Origin: Pleurostoma richardsiae
Lineage: Eukaryota; Ascomycota; Sordariomycetes; Calosphaeriales; Pleurostomataceae
Assembly: GCA_030052745.1 (NCBI GenBank)
Contig: JANBVO010000003.1
Coordinates: 806,001-870,000, forward strand
Direction: 5' to 3'
Length of the DNA stretch: 64,000 nucleotides
Shown here: positions 20,918 to 31,786 of the stretch, piece by piece
Position numbering within the stretch: the first letter of the stretch is position 1
How the letters are laid out: the number at the start of each line of letters is the position of its first letter
The notes under the pieces: generated by a model
Told to the model about the DNA's origin: nothing
Seen by the model: the letters and a program-made list of their open reading frames with translations, nothing else
Databases searched by the model: none
Made by a program: the position numbers and the translations under genes

Positions 20918-22381
20918 ATGGCGGAGTCAAAGTCTTATCAGGGTCAGTCGGACAGTTCCACCAACCAGTTATGTCGGTCTTCCGACCCAGAAAAGGCAGT
21001 TGGCGCTCCGACGAACACCGATAACGAATTGTGGCCGGCCGAGAACGATCCGGGGCTGTCTTCTGAACAGGAGGCGGGGTCGGTCTGTGACGACGACGAC
21101 GATGACCCCGACGAGACGTATCCGGAAGGCGGCTTAACAGCATGGCTTGTTGTCCTGGGCTCCTGGATGATCCTCTTCTCGGCGCTGGGCGTGATGAACA
21201 CGCTGGCTGTTTTCCAGACCTATGTCACGACGCATCAATTGTCCGAGTACAGTGCGGGAACAGTAGGCTGGATCTTCTCGATATATACCTTTTTGTCTTT
21301 CTTCTTGGGTATCTATGTCGGGCCCCTCTTTGATAAGTACGGCCCGCGTTGGCTGGTCTTTTTCGGCACCATTTGCCTGGTTGCTGGTCTCATGCTTCTT
21401 AGTATATGCACGGGTAAGTTGATCATGTCGGCGTTCCACTGAGTGATGACTGGCTGCTGATATTTGTGGCTAGAGTATTGGCATTTCATCCTAGACTTCG
21501 GACTTCTCTGCGGCATGGCGTCCTCCTTCCTCTTTACCCCCTCGATTGCAGCGGTTGGCCATTTCTTCAGCAAGCGTAGGGGTCTGGCCACAGGACTCGC
21601 TTCGACAGGGGGCTCGGTCGGCGGCATCGTCTTCCCCCTCATGCTGCAGCGTCTCTTTGACCAGGTGGGCTGGGGCTGGTCTATCCGCATCTTCGCCTTC
21701 CTCTGTCTTGTGCTATGTGGCACCGGCAACATCCTAATCCGCTCGCGGTTGCCCCCCGCGAAGAACGCGAGCGCCCACCCCGACTTCCGCATCTTCAGGA
21801 ACCGCCCTTTCCTGTTCTGCACCATCGCCGTCTTCGTCCTCGAGCTAGCGCTCTTCATCCCGTTGACGTACATCTCGTCGTACGCCCGGCGCGAGGGCTT
21901 CAGCGAGGCGTTCTCATACCAGATCCTGCCCTTGCTCAATGCCGGCTCGGCCGTTGGCAGGGCGCTGCCCGGCTACTGGTGCGACCGGATTGGGCCCTTC
22001 AATGCTAACATGATCACGAGCGTGCTGTGCGCCATCACATGTCTCGCAATCTGGCTGCCCGCCGGCTCGACGACGCCGGGGCTCATCATCTTCGCGCTTT
22101 CGTTCGGGTTCGCCAGCGGCGGCAACATCTGCCTCACGCCCGTGTGCGTCGGGCGGCTGTGCAGGACGCAGGAGTATGGGCGCTATTACGCCACGTGCTA
22201 TACTATCGTCGCCGTGGCTTGCCTGATTGGCATCCCAATCGGAGGCAACATCCTGTCGGCCACGAACGGGAACTACTGGAGCCTCATCCTCTTCACGGGC
22301 GTTACCTACGCTGTCTCCGTGTGCTTCTTCTTTGCGGCTAAGGTTTCGCGGGTCGGATGGCGCATGAAAGCAAAGTACTGA
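20918..22381 (+). CDS. MFS carrier of the fungal monocarboxylate-transporter type
   Basis: Exons 20918–21413 and 21474–22381 give 467 aa; the intron is GTAAGT…GGCTAG. A hydrophilic acidic N-terminus of about 70 residues ends in DETYPEGGLTAWLVVLGSW, the usual lead-in to TM1 in fungal MCT-like (MCH) proteins. About 12 hydrophobic segments follow. The loop after TM2 reads GPLFDKYGPRW (motif A-like), and FSKRRGLATGLASTGGSVGG is the family's TM4–5 block. Relatives carry monocarboxylates, riboflavin or other small acids; the substrate here is unknown. The protein ends WRMKAKY. It is convergent with the small secreted-protein gene downstream. Confidence 0.9.
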
Positions 22382-22580
22382 AAGAGAGGTTTCCTTCGGC
22401 GACGGCCGGAATTGCACAGTTACCTCACATATAACAACTAATCATAATGGGAAAAAGTACAAAGTTTAACACCACAGCGAGTGACGCCCAGAGTCCAATA
22501 CAAGGCCAATGTCCAATACCGATGTCCCAGATATATTCACGTCCCTGCTTCAGCGGGAAGAGAACCCAGCCAGATCCGCA

Positions 22581-23264
22581 TCACGGCCCGGGCCAGTTCG
22601 GCCTATACGCCCACTTCCTGTCGTCGATGTCGTCATTGGAGGGCACACCCCAGGTCAGGAACTTCATAGTGAAGTTCTCGGGCCCGATGTATCCGTGATG
22701 GAAGTTATTGGACTCCCTGCCCGGACTGCCGATGTCGTGCCAGGGGATCCTGTACTCGGCGCGCATCTTCCCGAAGCGCGTGTCCGAGTTCCACCACACC
22801 ATGAAGTGGTAGTGGCTCCACCAGATGTAGTCCTTGACCGAGCGCCGGTCCCAGTCGAGCTGGGACTGTATGCCGAAGGACACCTCCGGGTCGGAGCAGG
22901 CCTCGCGGGCCCGCTTGAGCTTCTCGATCTTCTTGATAGAATTGGGCCCAGTCTCGAGGAAGCAGCGCGCTCCGGGGTGGTCGGGCCCGGGCTTGACCCA
23001 GAACTCGATACTAGCAGACGCGGTCATGTGTTAGCAAGTCAGGATGTCCTCGTTGGCTTTTGGGGAAGCGCCTGAGAAAAGGAATCGGGGTTCATACTAA
23101 TTCTTCTGAGGAAGAGTATACGCGCCTGATCTCATATTGAGCCAGTAGATGAGGAAGGGATCTGGAAAGTTCTTCTCTTCTTCGCCTCCGTCGGAGGGAG
23201 TGGCGACCACGAACAGAAAAGAGAGGGCCAAGGAAAACGCGGCGCTTATGGGTTTTAGCCTCAT
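22581..23264 (-). CDS. Small secreted protein of unknown function
   Basis: Exons 23264–23098 and 23010–22581 give 198 aa. The intron is GTATGA…CTGCTAG with a good TGCTAAC branch site. The start was chosen at the ATG that opens a clear signal peptide (about 1–21, MRLKPISAAFSLALSFLFVV). The mature protein has only two Cys and is rich in Trp, Tyr and His, with stretches such as KDYIWWSHYHFMVWW and NNFHHGYIGPENFTMKFLTW. I do not recognise the family. It could be a wall- or host-associated secreted protein. The splice join restores a single uninterrupted frame across both exons, which supports a real gene. Confidence 0.75.
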
Positions 23265-24806
23265 CTTGACTGGATTGTGCTGAGAAGAGGCGGGTGTGTC
23301 AGTCCGGGGAAGCGCGTGCAGCACAGAGCCGAGAGAGAATATAACAGGTCATGAATAGCGAGGGCAGTATACAGGCCAGGTATGGATGTAGGAGAACGCA
23401 GGCTTCGTAGCAAGTTGAATAAATCTACAAAACATATTAGGGTGCCTGTGGTGTCTGACTGTAACTGGCATGGTACCGTGGTAACATCGCGAGTCCTGGC
23501 CCCGCATCTCTCACAACTTGGTTCTTTTGCATACAGAGGCATATGAATTACTAAAAGGGATGAAATAGAACGGCTTAAATTACATACGGGAAAGTTAGAC
23601 GTTACAACTGCTGTCTATAAGGTTTAGCACAGCTCAACCGGAGATATCACACCTCCTCCAAACCGCGAGCATGGACTGCTGGTGGTCATCCCCATTCAGA
23701 GATGGAGTTACATATCCTATCTCCAATAGAACCTATATAGGAGGTCTGACGTGTACCTGATTACCTGATTCAACTGTTGACAGCAACGTACTCGACATCT
23801 GAGGAAACTCTGCAATGACCACGGAGCTGGAACAGGTACATGATGTACATATTTCACCAGGCAAAAGGCAGGCAAGACTCATTTCCCAACGTATTGAGAC
23901 AGGCCAGGAAGCGGATTCGATGCCAAGCACCCCTGATATATCTGATATATCAAGCGTTCTAGATATTACAGTCAGGCCATTGGAACGTCGATGGCCCTTT
24001 TCCCCAGTTTTGTCGATCCGGTGCCGGCGTCCAGTCACGCCGTCCAGCGGCGAGCCGCCCAAGTTTGTCGTTCTACTACGGAAGGCAGTGGTGCAACCCC
24101 GTGGGCGGTGAAGCCGTGGCACCTGAAGGTTGAAGAGACAGAAGAGCGCAGCTGAGACGTGAGAGCTCTTGTTGATCCCTGGGTTTAGAGGGAAGAGGAA
24201 GAGAGACCCACGGGAGTCGTCGCTTGAAGGGGACACGGAGGCCCCACTCACGGCCCGGTAACCCTAACCCGCCAGGCCGGGCTCAGTTGTACGCCGTACA
24301 AGAGATCCCGCCTGCGCAGATCGGCGCCTCATCCGCTCATCCGTGGCAGGGCGAACAGCCCGGACCAGGCGCGTGAGGCAGTAAAAGTAGCGAGATTTCT
24401 CTCCTCTTCAATCCGAGTCATTTCTCACCGCTTCACAGGGCGCTCGCCATCTATCGCAGAGCACAAGGGAGCAGAGCAGCTCGTCAGAAGGTGAGACTCA
24501 TCGTCCCCGTACATCCCTTCACGCTAGCCGTCCACACGGCCCGGGCTTCCACGCCGTCCGCGGCAGGCCAAGCGGCCTTCTGTCACCGAGGTTGTCCGTC
24601 CTCCGGCGCAGCCGGGCCCGAGGTATGAGTCAAGTCGATCAACATCACCAGACGGCCCGGATCCCAAATAGCGGGCGCAACGCCGTCGTATAATCTCCAT
24701 CCCGCCCGCGACCGGGCTATTTACAACTTCCCTGACTTTTACTCATAGCATCACTCGCACTCACATGCTTTCTCCCGGTCTAAGCATGTCAAACTGACGC
24801 ACATTC
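23265..24806. other. Intergenic region, 1.5 kb
   Basis: Promoters of the secreted-protein gene (left) and of the pantothenate-pathway ligase (right). Visible oddities are a palindromic AT-rich doublet TGATATATC/TGATATATCA at 23934–23952 and two telomere-type TAACCC units at 24259–24270. No gene was seen. Confidence 0.55.
24765..24797 (+). promoter_or_regulatory. uORF upstream of the PPC ligase gene
   Basis: An ATG at 24765 opens a 10-codon frame ending TGA at 24795–24797, ten bases before the main ATG. A second in-frame ATG lies at 24786. It is relevant only if the transcript starts upstream of 24765. Confidence 0.4.
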
Positions 24807-26626
24807 ATGGCTTCTGTCCAGACCGTCCATACGCCGCCAGCACACAATTATTGCCCGGCGTCCTCTTCCTCCATCTCCCTCTCATTCAACCTTCAGTCTT
24901 CGCGGCCCGTCTCTCCAGTCTCTTCCGTCTTCTCCTCCAAGTCGTCGGTACCTGAGACCATGGCGTCCACCGGCCAGTCAGAGGCCCCGGCCGCGGACTC
25001 GACCATTTCCGCCGAGGACCACTACTTCAACTCCAACCCGCCGCCCAAGGGCCTCGACAAGCACGTCGCCCTGGCCCGGGACTTCGTCAACTTCCACGCC
25101 GCCGCCCACCGGCGGGTCTGCCTCGTCACCTCGGGCGGGACCACCGTGCCCCTGGAGAAGCAGACCGTCCGCTTCATCGACAACTTCTCCGCCGGCACTC
25201 GCGGCGCCACCTCGGCGGAGTACTTCCTCGAGGCCGGGTACGCCGTCATCTTCCTGCACCGGCAGTTCAGCCTGCTGCCCTACAGCCGGCACTACAGCCA
25301 CGCCACCGACTGCTTCCTGGACTTCCTGCGCGAGGGGCCGGAAGGCACCGTGGTCGCCAACCCCCAGTATCAGGACAAGATGCTGGGCGTGCTGCGCAAG
25401 TACAACGCCGCACGCACGCGCAACATGCTGCTACTCCTGCCGTTCGTGACTATCACGGACTACCTCTACGAGCTGCGGAGCGTGGCTCAGCTGTGAGTAA
25501 CGGTCTTCTCTGTCCTTGTGCTGCAGAGCCAGCCTGCTAACCATGTTGCCAATGACAGGATGCGTCCGCTTGGTCCAGATGGACTGCTGTATCTGGCGGC
25601 CGCTGTCAGTGATTTCTTTGTAAGTCTAGTCCTCTCCCCAGACGGAAATCTGCACCGGTGATGGTAAGCAAAAGCGGCGACTGACTTGGGGGATCAAGGT
25701 GCCTCCTGACAGGATGGCGGAGCACAAGATCCAGAGCACCGACGTTGCGGACGCCTTGCGGAACTCTGGCGCGTCAGGCTCGTCCGGTACGGACACTCCG
25801 GTGGACGAGGAGACCTTCGACAACTTCGACTCGTCGCCCAAGGTCGCGCGGAGCAAGCGACTAATTGTAGACCTCGACCCCGTGCCCAAGTTCCTCAAGA
25901 ACCTCGTGGACGGCTGGGCTCCTGGTGAGTCGAACACCGCCTCCTGAAAAATGAAATGTAGTAATAGCTAACTCGCCAATAACAGAGGGAATGATAGTTT
26001 CATTCAAGCTTGAGACCGACCCCGATATCCTGGTTTGTACGTTCCTCCAAAGCTCTTCCTTGCTCGGACTGCCTCATGGTCTCACCTCTTCATGAAGCAA
26101 TGCTAACATCTCCTCGTCTAGACAAGGCTAAAGTATCTCTGGAGCGATACCAGCATCATCTTGTCATCGGTAACTTATTGTACGTGGCATCTACTTTCAC
26201 TTCTCAGAATCTTTTCTTTTCCTTTACGAGACTTTCGCGTCACTCAGTGTTCTACCCATCCTCCTGCGATTGTGTAAAAGCACAAAATTTCGACGAAAAC
26301 TGATTCTAACCTTATTGCACAGGGCGACCCGCAAGTGGGAGGTCGTCTTCTGCGCCCCCGGCCAGCCGGACCATTGGATCCGCGTGCCCTTCCTGCGGCG
26401 CAAGAAGACTATCAGCGGGCAGGAGGCCCTTGTCGGCGCTGCGGACCGGTCGTACCACGACGAGTCCCCAGAGGACCGCGAGGACCGGCCGCTCGACCCC
26501 AGGGCGCTGCCCGAGGGCGAGCCGGAGCTGGAGATCGAGAGTCTCATCATCCCGGCGGTGGAGGAGCTGCACGACAAGCATATACAGAACTCCAAGGCGA
26601 GGACCCGCAAGGGGAATGCTGCCTAG
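24807..26626 (+). CDS. CAB2: Phosphopantothenate–cysteine ligase (CoA biosynthesis)
   Basis: Joins 4'-phosphopantothenate with cysteine, the second step of coenzyme A synthesis from pantothenate. Exons: 24807–25492, 25559–25619, 25699–25924, 25986–26036, 26122–26179, 26323–26626; 461 aa. Family blocks are clear: VTSGGTTVPLEKQTVRFIDN with FSAGTRGA (substrate/nucleotide loop), LYLAAAVSDFFVP, KIQS, SFKLETDPDIL, and YQHHLVIGNLLATRKWEVVF. The protein is longer than yeast Cab2 because of a Ser-rich N-terminal extension of about 50 residues and an acidic C-terminal insert. A second in-frame ATG at 24960 (MASTGQ) would remove the extension and could be an alternative start. The gene is convergent with the amidase gene. 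Confidence 0.93.
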
Positions 26627-26886
26627 TGGGAGGGCAGTACAAGCAGCTGGTTGTATATAAAAATGAGGAGCGAGAGCGGGCCTATTGGGTGTACATAGCG
26701 CGGCGCAGGCAGACTGGCTAGCGTGGAGTGGGTGCGCGGTTGAGGCAAAAGGTCACTCCTATTAGGGGAGGAGAACAACAGAGACCAAGACTCAGGTGCC
26801 TTGTCCAGTCATTACATATCAATGATTATCTTGGCTGTGAAGAAGTAGATCTTTCTTGGTCTATCCCATATCTCGTCCCAGCGGCC

Positions 26887-28539
26887 TCAGAACTTCCCAA
26901 TGGGATAAGCTGCCGGGATGTTCTCCCTATTCGGTGTGACGATCGGCACGGCGTCGTACCTGCCGGCCTCGACGCTCATGTTCGCAAACGCCGGCATCCT
27001 CCGCACCGGCGCCGCCTCGCTGATGTGCCGCGCGATGTTCAGCAGCCTGTCCTCCGTCCACGGCAGGCCCAGGATCTCCATGCCGACCGGCACCCCGACC
27101 GGCGCGTCCCCGCTGGGCGGCGAGAAGCCCGCCGGCACGACCACGACGGGCGAGCCCGTCAGCGCGGCCAGGATGCCGTTGCGCCCGGCCTGCGACGCGG
27201 AGCCGACCTTGACCACCAGGTTCTTCTGCTCCGGGTAGACCAGGGCGTCCAGCCGGTCGCGCGAGAAAACGGCCCGCAGCGCGAGGGTGAGGTCCTGCAC
27301 GCCGCGCAGCTTGGCCGCGTAGGAGGCGTTGCTGGTCGAGCTGGCGAGAGCGGTCTCGACGTAGGCGTACTGCGCGGGGATGACGAGGAACTTGCCGCTG
27401 GCGTACAGTTCGTTGAAGGAGACGGGGCGGGAGCCGGTGAGGTTTGGCCCGGAGAGGTACGCGTCCAGCAGCTCGCGATACTCGCTGGTCTGCACGTCGA
27501 GCGCGGCGCTGATGGCGGTCGAATCGAAGAACGCGTCCGTGACGTTGACGACGCTCGCCCCCGCCCGCGTCAGGGTGTCCACCATGTCCGCCATCACCTC
27601 GTTGACGGGCGTGGTCTCCCCCGACGCAGTGCGGTTGAAGAACCCCTGCACCAGCCCGAGCCGCACGCCCCTGAGGCTGCCCCCGTGCAGCGCCGCCGCG
27701 TAGTCCCGGCCCCTGACCTCCGAAGGGACCAGCGCGGTGGCGTTGTCCGCCGGGTCGTACCCCACGCCCGCCATGACCGTCAGCGCCGCCGCCAGGTCGC
27801 GCACGCTGCGGGCGATGGCCCCCACGGCGTCCTGCGTGTAGCTGATGGGGATGACGCCCGCGCGCGAGATGAGCCCCCGCGTGGGCCGGAAGCTGAACAG
27901 CGAGTTGGAGGCCGCGGGGCTGCGCAGGCTGTTGACGGTGTCGGTGCCGGTGCCGAAGACGGCGAAGCTGGTGGCGATGGCGGCCCCGGTGCCGCCGCTG
28001 CTGCCGCCGGGGGTGCGTGTGTGGTCGTAGGGGTTAAGGGTCTGCCCGCCGAGCGAGGAGACGCTGAGGCCCTCGAGCGCCAGCTCGTGCAGGTTGGCCT
28101 TGCCGAGGACGATGGCTCCGGCGTCCTTGAAGGCCCGGACGGTGGGGGCGTCGACGGTAGGCTTGTTGTTGGCCAGGTCGAGGCAGCCTCCTGTTGTGTT
28201 TAGGGGCGTGGCGTCGTAGTTGTCCTTGAGCAGGATGGGGATACAGAACAGGGGTCCCGTGACGTTGCCGGCGGCCATCCGGGCGTCCATGCCGTCTGCT
28301 ATAGAGAGAGCGTCGGGGTTGAGGGATATGATGGCGTTGATTGTTGGGTTGAACGCCTCGATGCGGGCGATGAAGGAGGAGACGACCTCCCGGCACGTCG
28401 TGAGCCGTGTGAATAGGGCATTGTGGATGCCGTCTATCGTTGCTTCGCGGACGTCGAATGGCTCGCCGGCGGATGCTACCGCTGATGAGAAGTGCAGCCC
28501 GGCCAGGAGACCGAAGCGGATAATTGAATAGACGCCCAT
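26887..28539 (-). CDS. Secreted amidase-signature hydrolase
   Basis: A single-exon 550-aa protein of the amidase signature (AS) family. A signal peptide covers about 1–24. The Ser–cisSer–Lys triad is identifiable from motif and spacing: Lys105 in PILLKDNYD, cis-Ser180 in TPGGSSGGTG, and nucleophile Ser204 in GTDTVNSLRSPA. The 75- and 24-residue intervals equal those known in fatty acid amide hydrolase. Several N-x-S/T sequons fit an extracellular enzyme. It hydrolyses a carboxylic amide; the substrate is unknown. Fungal relatives are often annotated as glutamyl-tRNA amidotransferase subunit A-like, but the secretion signal argues against that role. Confidence 0.93.
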   Translation of the reverse strand: MGVYSIIRFGLLAGLHFSSAVASAGEPFDVREATIDGIHNALFTRLTTCREVVSSFIARIEAFNPTINAIISLNPDALSIADGMDARMAAGNVTGPLFCIPILLKDNYDATPLNTTGGCLDLANNKPTVDAPTVRAFKDAGAIVLGKANLHELALEGLSVSSLGGQTLNPYDHTRTPGGSSGGTGAAIATSFAVFGTGTDTVNSLRSPAASNSLFSFRPTRGLISRAGVIPISYTQDAVGAIARSVRDLAAALTVMAGVGYDPADNATALVPSEVRGRDYAAALHGGSLRGVRLGLVQGFFNRTASGETTPVNEVMADMVDTLTRAGASVVNVTDAFFDSTAISAALDVQTSEYRELLDAYLSGPNLTGSRPVSFNELYASGKFLVIPAQYAYVETALASSTSNASYAAKLRGVQDLTLALRAVFSRDRLDALVYPEQKNLVVKVGSASQAGRNGILAALTGSPVVVVPAGFSPPSGDAPVGVPVGMEILGLPWTEDRLLNIARHISEAAPVRRMPAFANMSVEAGRYDAVPIVTPNRENIPAAYPIGKF

Positions 28540-29277
28540 CCTGCTACGCTAGCTCTTTGCTGTTCACGCTGTGCCAGGTAGACAACCCGCCTACCCCGGG
28601 TGCTGAAGCTCTGCCTCCCGGGGTGTTATATAGCGATAGGTATCTCCCTCGGCCGGTGGCCGCCGTCGATGATAGCTTCACATGCGGGCGACCCGACTGA
28701 TGAACGCTTGGCAACTACAGCCCAATCGCAGCCAAGGCCGTTAGCGGCCAAGCTCACCGCTGCTGCGCATCATCACAGCTGGGCTGCCGGGCTCTAGAGG
28801 ATGAGGAGACGAGCGGCTGACGTCGATGCAACTCCACCGTCCTGCTGAGCCCCGCCCCCGCCGATAAGGCTCGATCCGGGACGCCGGCGGCGTGGTGAAT
28901 GATGACTGCATCTCCGTCCCGCGGTCAACAGGCCATCTTGTTATGTCTCCTTATTTCCTTATCCTCTCATCTGGATCCGACTGTCGGCACCATTTGTCCC
29001 GATCTTCGACAAGTACAGTACAGTGTGCCTTAACCTAAATATTACCTAATCAAGATTTGAACAGGAGGGGAAGGCGGTGAGTAACTTATGGACGGCGTTG
29101 GGGCTCTGAAGAGCCAAGGACCGGAAGTAACCACTCCTGCAACGGTCTAGACAACGAGGTTGTGGTTCAAACTCGGAACATACGTGCATCCAACAATCCG
29201 ATGTCTGCGACCTTTTAGCCCGGTAATGGCTCGTTCGTCGGGCTCATTGTCTTCAGTGGCTTCAACTCTCTTTGGAT
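28540..29277. other. Intergenic region, 740 bp
   Basis: Divergent promoter space between the amidase gene and the APH-type gene. No RNA gene or repeat was recognised. Confidence 0.6.
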
Positions 29278-30347
29278 ATGGGGTCAGCATTATCCAAAAA
29301 GCTCAAGGTGCAGACAGGCGTAGTAAGACCTCCAATCTCGTCAATAACGGCACCGCAGCCAGAACCAGCAGTTGCTATTGGGGAAGGAGAGGTAATCGAT
29401 GGCCCTTCATTCGAGCATCCATACAAAGATGTAAGTGAACATCTTTGGTAACTGTCCTCCAGTCATTGACGCACTCGAACTAGCCACGAGCAAGGGATGA
29501 TAATTTCTCCTTCCCACTGGATGAATCTGATCTCTCCTCGGTTTCAGACGAAAAGCTCTTGGAAATATTCTTGACGGCACCGAGGCTTCATCATTATGGT
29601 GCCGTCAGAATCGTGCGCATTTCCAAGACTCTTGTCATCAAGGGCGGCGGGGGCGTCACGCTGGCCGAGGCCAGGAACATGATCTTTGCTGCTGAAACGC
29701 TCCATCTACAGGTTCCTAAAGTCCATCGTGCCTTTGGTGCAAGCATTCCCGACTCCTGGGGAGACCCTGTGCAAAGCCACTTCATTGTTATGGATTATGT
29801 ATCAGGGCCTACCGTGGAGGACTGCTGGGACTCCCTCAGCCAAGACGAGCGCGATTCTGTGGCTCAGCAGCTTGCCAGCATGATTGAGACTATGCAGTCA
29901 AAGCCTCTGAACGACTTGGCTCCGGGACCTCTGGGAGGGAACGAAGGAAAGGCATTTGAAGGCCCTTGGTTTACAGACTATGGAGCGGGCCCCTTCGCCA
30001 CGTTGCAGGACCTCGAGGATTGGTGCAATCATAAGATCGACGTCTGTTTGCGCTTCCAACAGATATCAGAGGATACGCCAAGATTCAAGTTCCATGATGC
30101 AGTCCTCACACACCAGGATATCGCAGCTCGCAACCTAATTCTCGACCCTCGAGGGAAGCTCTGGCTGATTGATTGGGGCTGTGCGGGAATCTATCCTCGG
30201 GGATTCGAACAGGCCGCTTTCTCCGAACAGTCCTGGAATGACGAACTTAATGAGATGGTGCTCTCGAAGCTATCTGACCGGCAGGAGATACTGACGAAGC
30301 AATATCGCGCTATCGCATATGGTCTGTCTACTGCCGCACTGCTTTGA
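29278..30347 (+). CDS. APH/choline-kinase-fold protein with acylation-type N terminus
   Basis: Exons 29278–29430 and 29484–30347 give 338 aa; the intron is GTAAGT…AACTAG. The start is the ATG giving MGSALSKKLK, an N-myristoylation-like sequence (Gly2, Ser5/6, basic). Residues 50–130 carry the N-lobe with VIKGGGGV (Lys104) and a following E/A helix. FIVMDYVSGPTVEDCW is the hinge. Brenner's motif HQDIAARNLILD (Asp263, Asn268) and LIDWGCAGIYPRGFE (Asp281) are intact, so a catalytically competent phosphotransferase fold is likely. Fungal genomes hold many such APH-domain proteins of unknown substrate; antibiotic resistance should not be assumed. It lies next to another gene with an acylation-type N-terminus. 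Confidence 0.82.
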
Positions 30348-31150
30348 CAAGATTTGTTCTGTCCAACCCTTGGAAGAGAGAAATGGTTTCTGAGACCTAA
30401 GCGAGATCCCAACCATAGGTCCTTGTGGTATATGCACATTATACTCACCGTGACCCGTACACGTATCAGTAGCGTGATGAATGTCAGGCAGTCTTTCTGA
30501 CGCACCAATCCGTCTGATCATTGGCCTCCATTGAGGCGATCTGGTGCTGCCAAAAGTCCATTTCACATCACCAACACTGCCTCATGCCATGCCACTGCGC
30601 GTTGGCCACTTGCCGAGGTCGAATTCCTCCAAGGCTGCAAGCGTAGATGTTGGTTGCAGCATCTGCTGTTGCACACGCAATGTTTCGAGTCCGACTCCTA
30701 CTGGTAGGAAGCGTGGCGACCTGGCCGGAAAAAGGAGTCCGATCTAAGCGCTCTCAATTCTGGACCACCATTGGAGCTCCGCGTACAATTTTACAAGCGC
30801 GCGCGTTGACTTAGGCATGTAGCATCAAGGAGTAATAAACGGCCGAGCCCTTGAAGGGCCGCATACTCGGCGCATCTTCTGTTTAATGGCGAAGACATGG
30901 TCGTCTGTTCCAGGTCCTGGCCTTCCACCGGCCGTCATAGAACCAACACCAACTCCTCAAACGCGACTGATTCCAGGGACTTTGAATACAGAGGCTGCAA
31001 CTATCAGAAATGTGTATAAAACGGAAGAGAAGGCCGACAATAAGGCGATGGCTTCGGTCTGTCGTACATCTTTTTGCTCGTCACCACCTATAAGTGAACT
31101 TGTTTGAGCTATCAATTGCTGAGCCCCGATCTCACCTACCAAATTTTGCA
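30348..31150. other. Intergenic region, 800 bp
   Basis: Between the APH-type gene and the MGNCCS protein gene, both on the plus strand. No supported ORF or RNA gene was seen. Confidence 0.6.
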
Positions 31151-31786
31151 ATGGGGAACTGCTGCAGCGGACAGGAAGCCGAAGATTCTCCTGGTAACCA
31201 TGAATTGTCGGAGGTGAACACCATAAATTTCGTCAACGACGAAGCCTGGATTCGCAGACCGGACCTCGTTGTTACACAAATTCACTTCGTCGCCGCCACA
31301 CTCCTCCAGAATGGCGGGAACCACTGGAACATGCATCTACAGACCAGCAAGGACGAGTCTGTCAAGATTGACCTGGAACCAAGCGCTTGGCCAGGCCCAT
31401 TCCAACACGGCTACCTGGGGAGACTCGACATCAGCCGCCGATCGTACGCCATCACTAGGCACCGCCATCATTGCGTTACCGTGCCTGCCCGGCCGGGAGT
31501 TGCGGCCGTCAGCTTCCTAAAAGCAATCGTCAATGCCGACAATCATCGGTACGAGTTCACCCAAGCAGGTAGGGGCTGCACTGGGTGGATGCGTGACCAG
31601 TTCTTCCTGTTTGTCCAGCAGGGTCTCCTTCAACCTGGCTACGAGAGGCAGATAGAAGAGGCGATGACCCAGGAGTGGAACCGCGGACGGGCAACACGCC
31701 CGTGGCCAGTAACTCAGGGGTACTATCTGAGAGACCTCAACGCAGGGGGCGGGAATCGTCGCCGCAGGCGGCAGCGACAGCGTTAA
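31151..31786 (+). CDS. Orphan protein with MGNCCS dual-acylation N terminus (DUF7770-like)
   Basis: A single-exon, 211-aa protein. The reading frame is open further upstream, but the first good ATG gives MGNCCSGQEAED, a classical N-myristoylation (Gly2) plus palmitoylation (Cys4, Cys5) signal. The core reads VTQIHFVAATLLQNGGNHWNMHLQ and later ISRRSYAITRHRHHCVTV, then an RYEFTQAGRGCTGWMRDQF block. The His/Trp 'GGNHW' pattern reminds me of the fungal DUF7770 family, but I hold this assignment loosely. The tail is very basic (NRRRRRQRQR). There are no membrane helices. The acylation signals suggest membrane-tethered cytosolic localisation; the function is unknown. Confidence 0.6.
   Translation: MGNCCSGQEAEDSPGNHELSEVNTINFVNDEAWIRRPDLVVTQIHFVAATLLQNGGNHWNMHLQTSKDESVKIDLEPSAWPGPFQHGYLGRLDISRRSYAITRHRHHCVTVPARPGVAAVSFLKAIVNADNHRYEFTQAGRGCTGWMRDQFFLFVQQGLLQPGYERQIEEAMTQEWNRGRATRPWPVTQGYYLRDLNAGGGNRRRRRQRQR

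Noticed and set aside
26887-28539. Glutamyl-tRNA(Gln) amidotransferase subunit A
   Set aside because: Shares the amidase signature, but the signal peptide and sequons point to a secreted amidase.
29163-29176. GGTTCAAACTC, a B-box look-alike
   Set aside because: No matching stems or A box upstream.
29278-30347. Aminoglycoside-resistance gene
   Set aside because: The APH fold is common in fungi with other or unknown substrates; nothing here indicates antibiotic modification.
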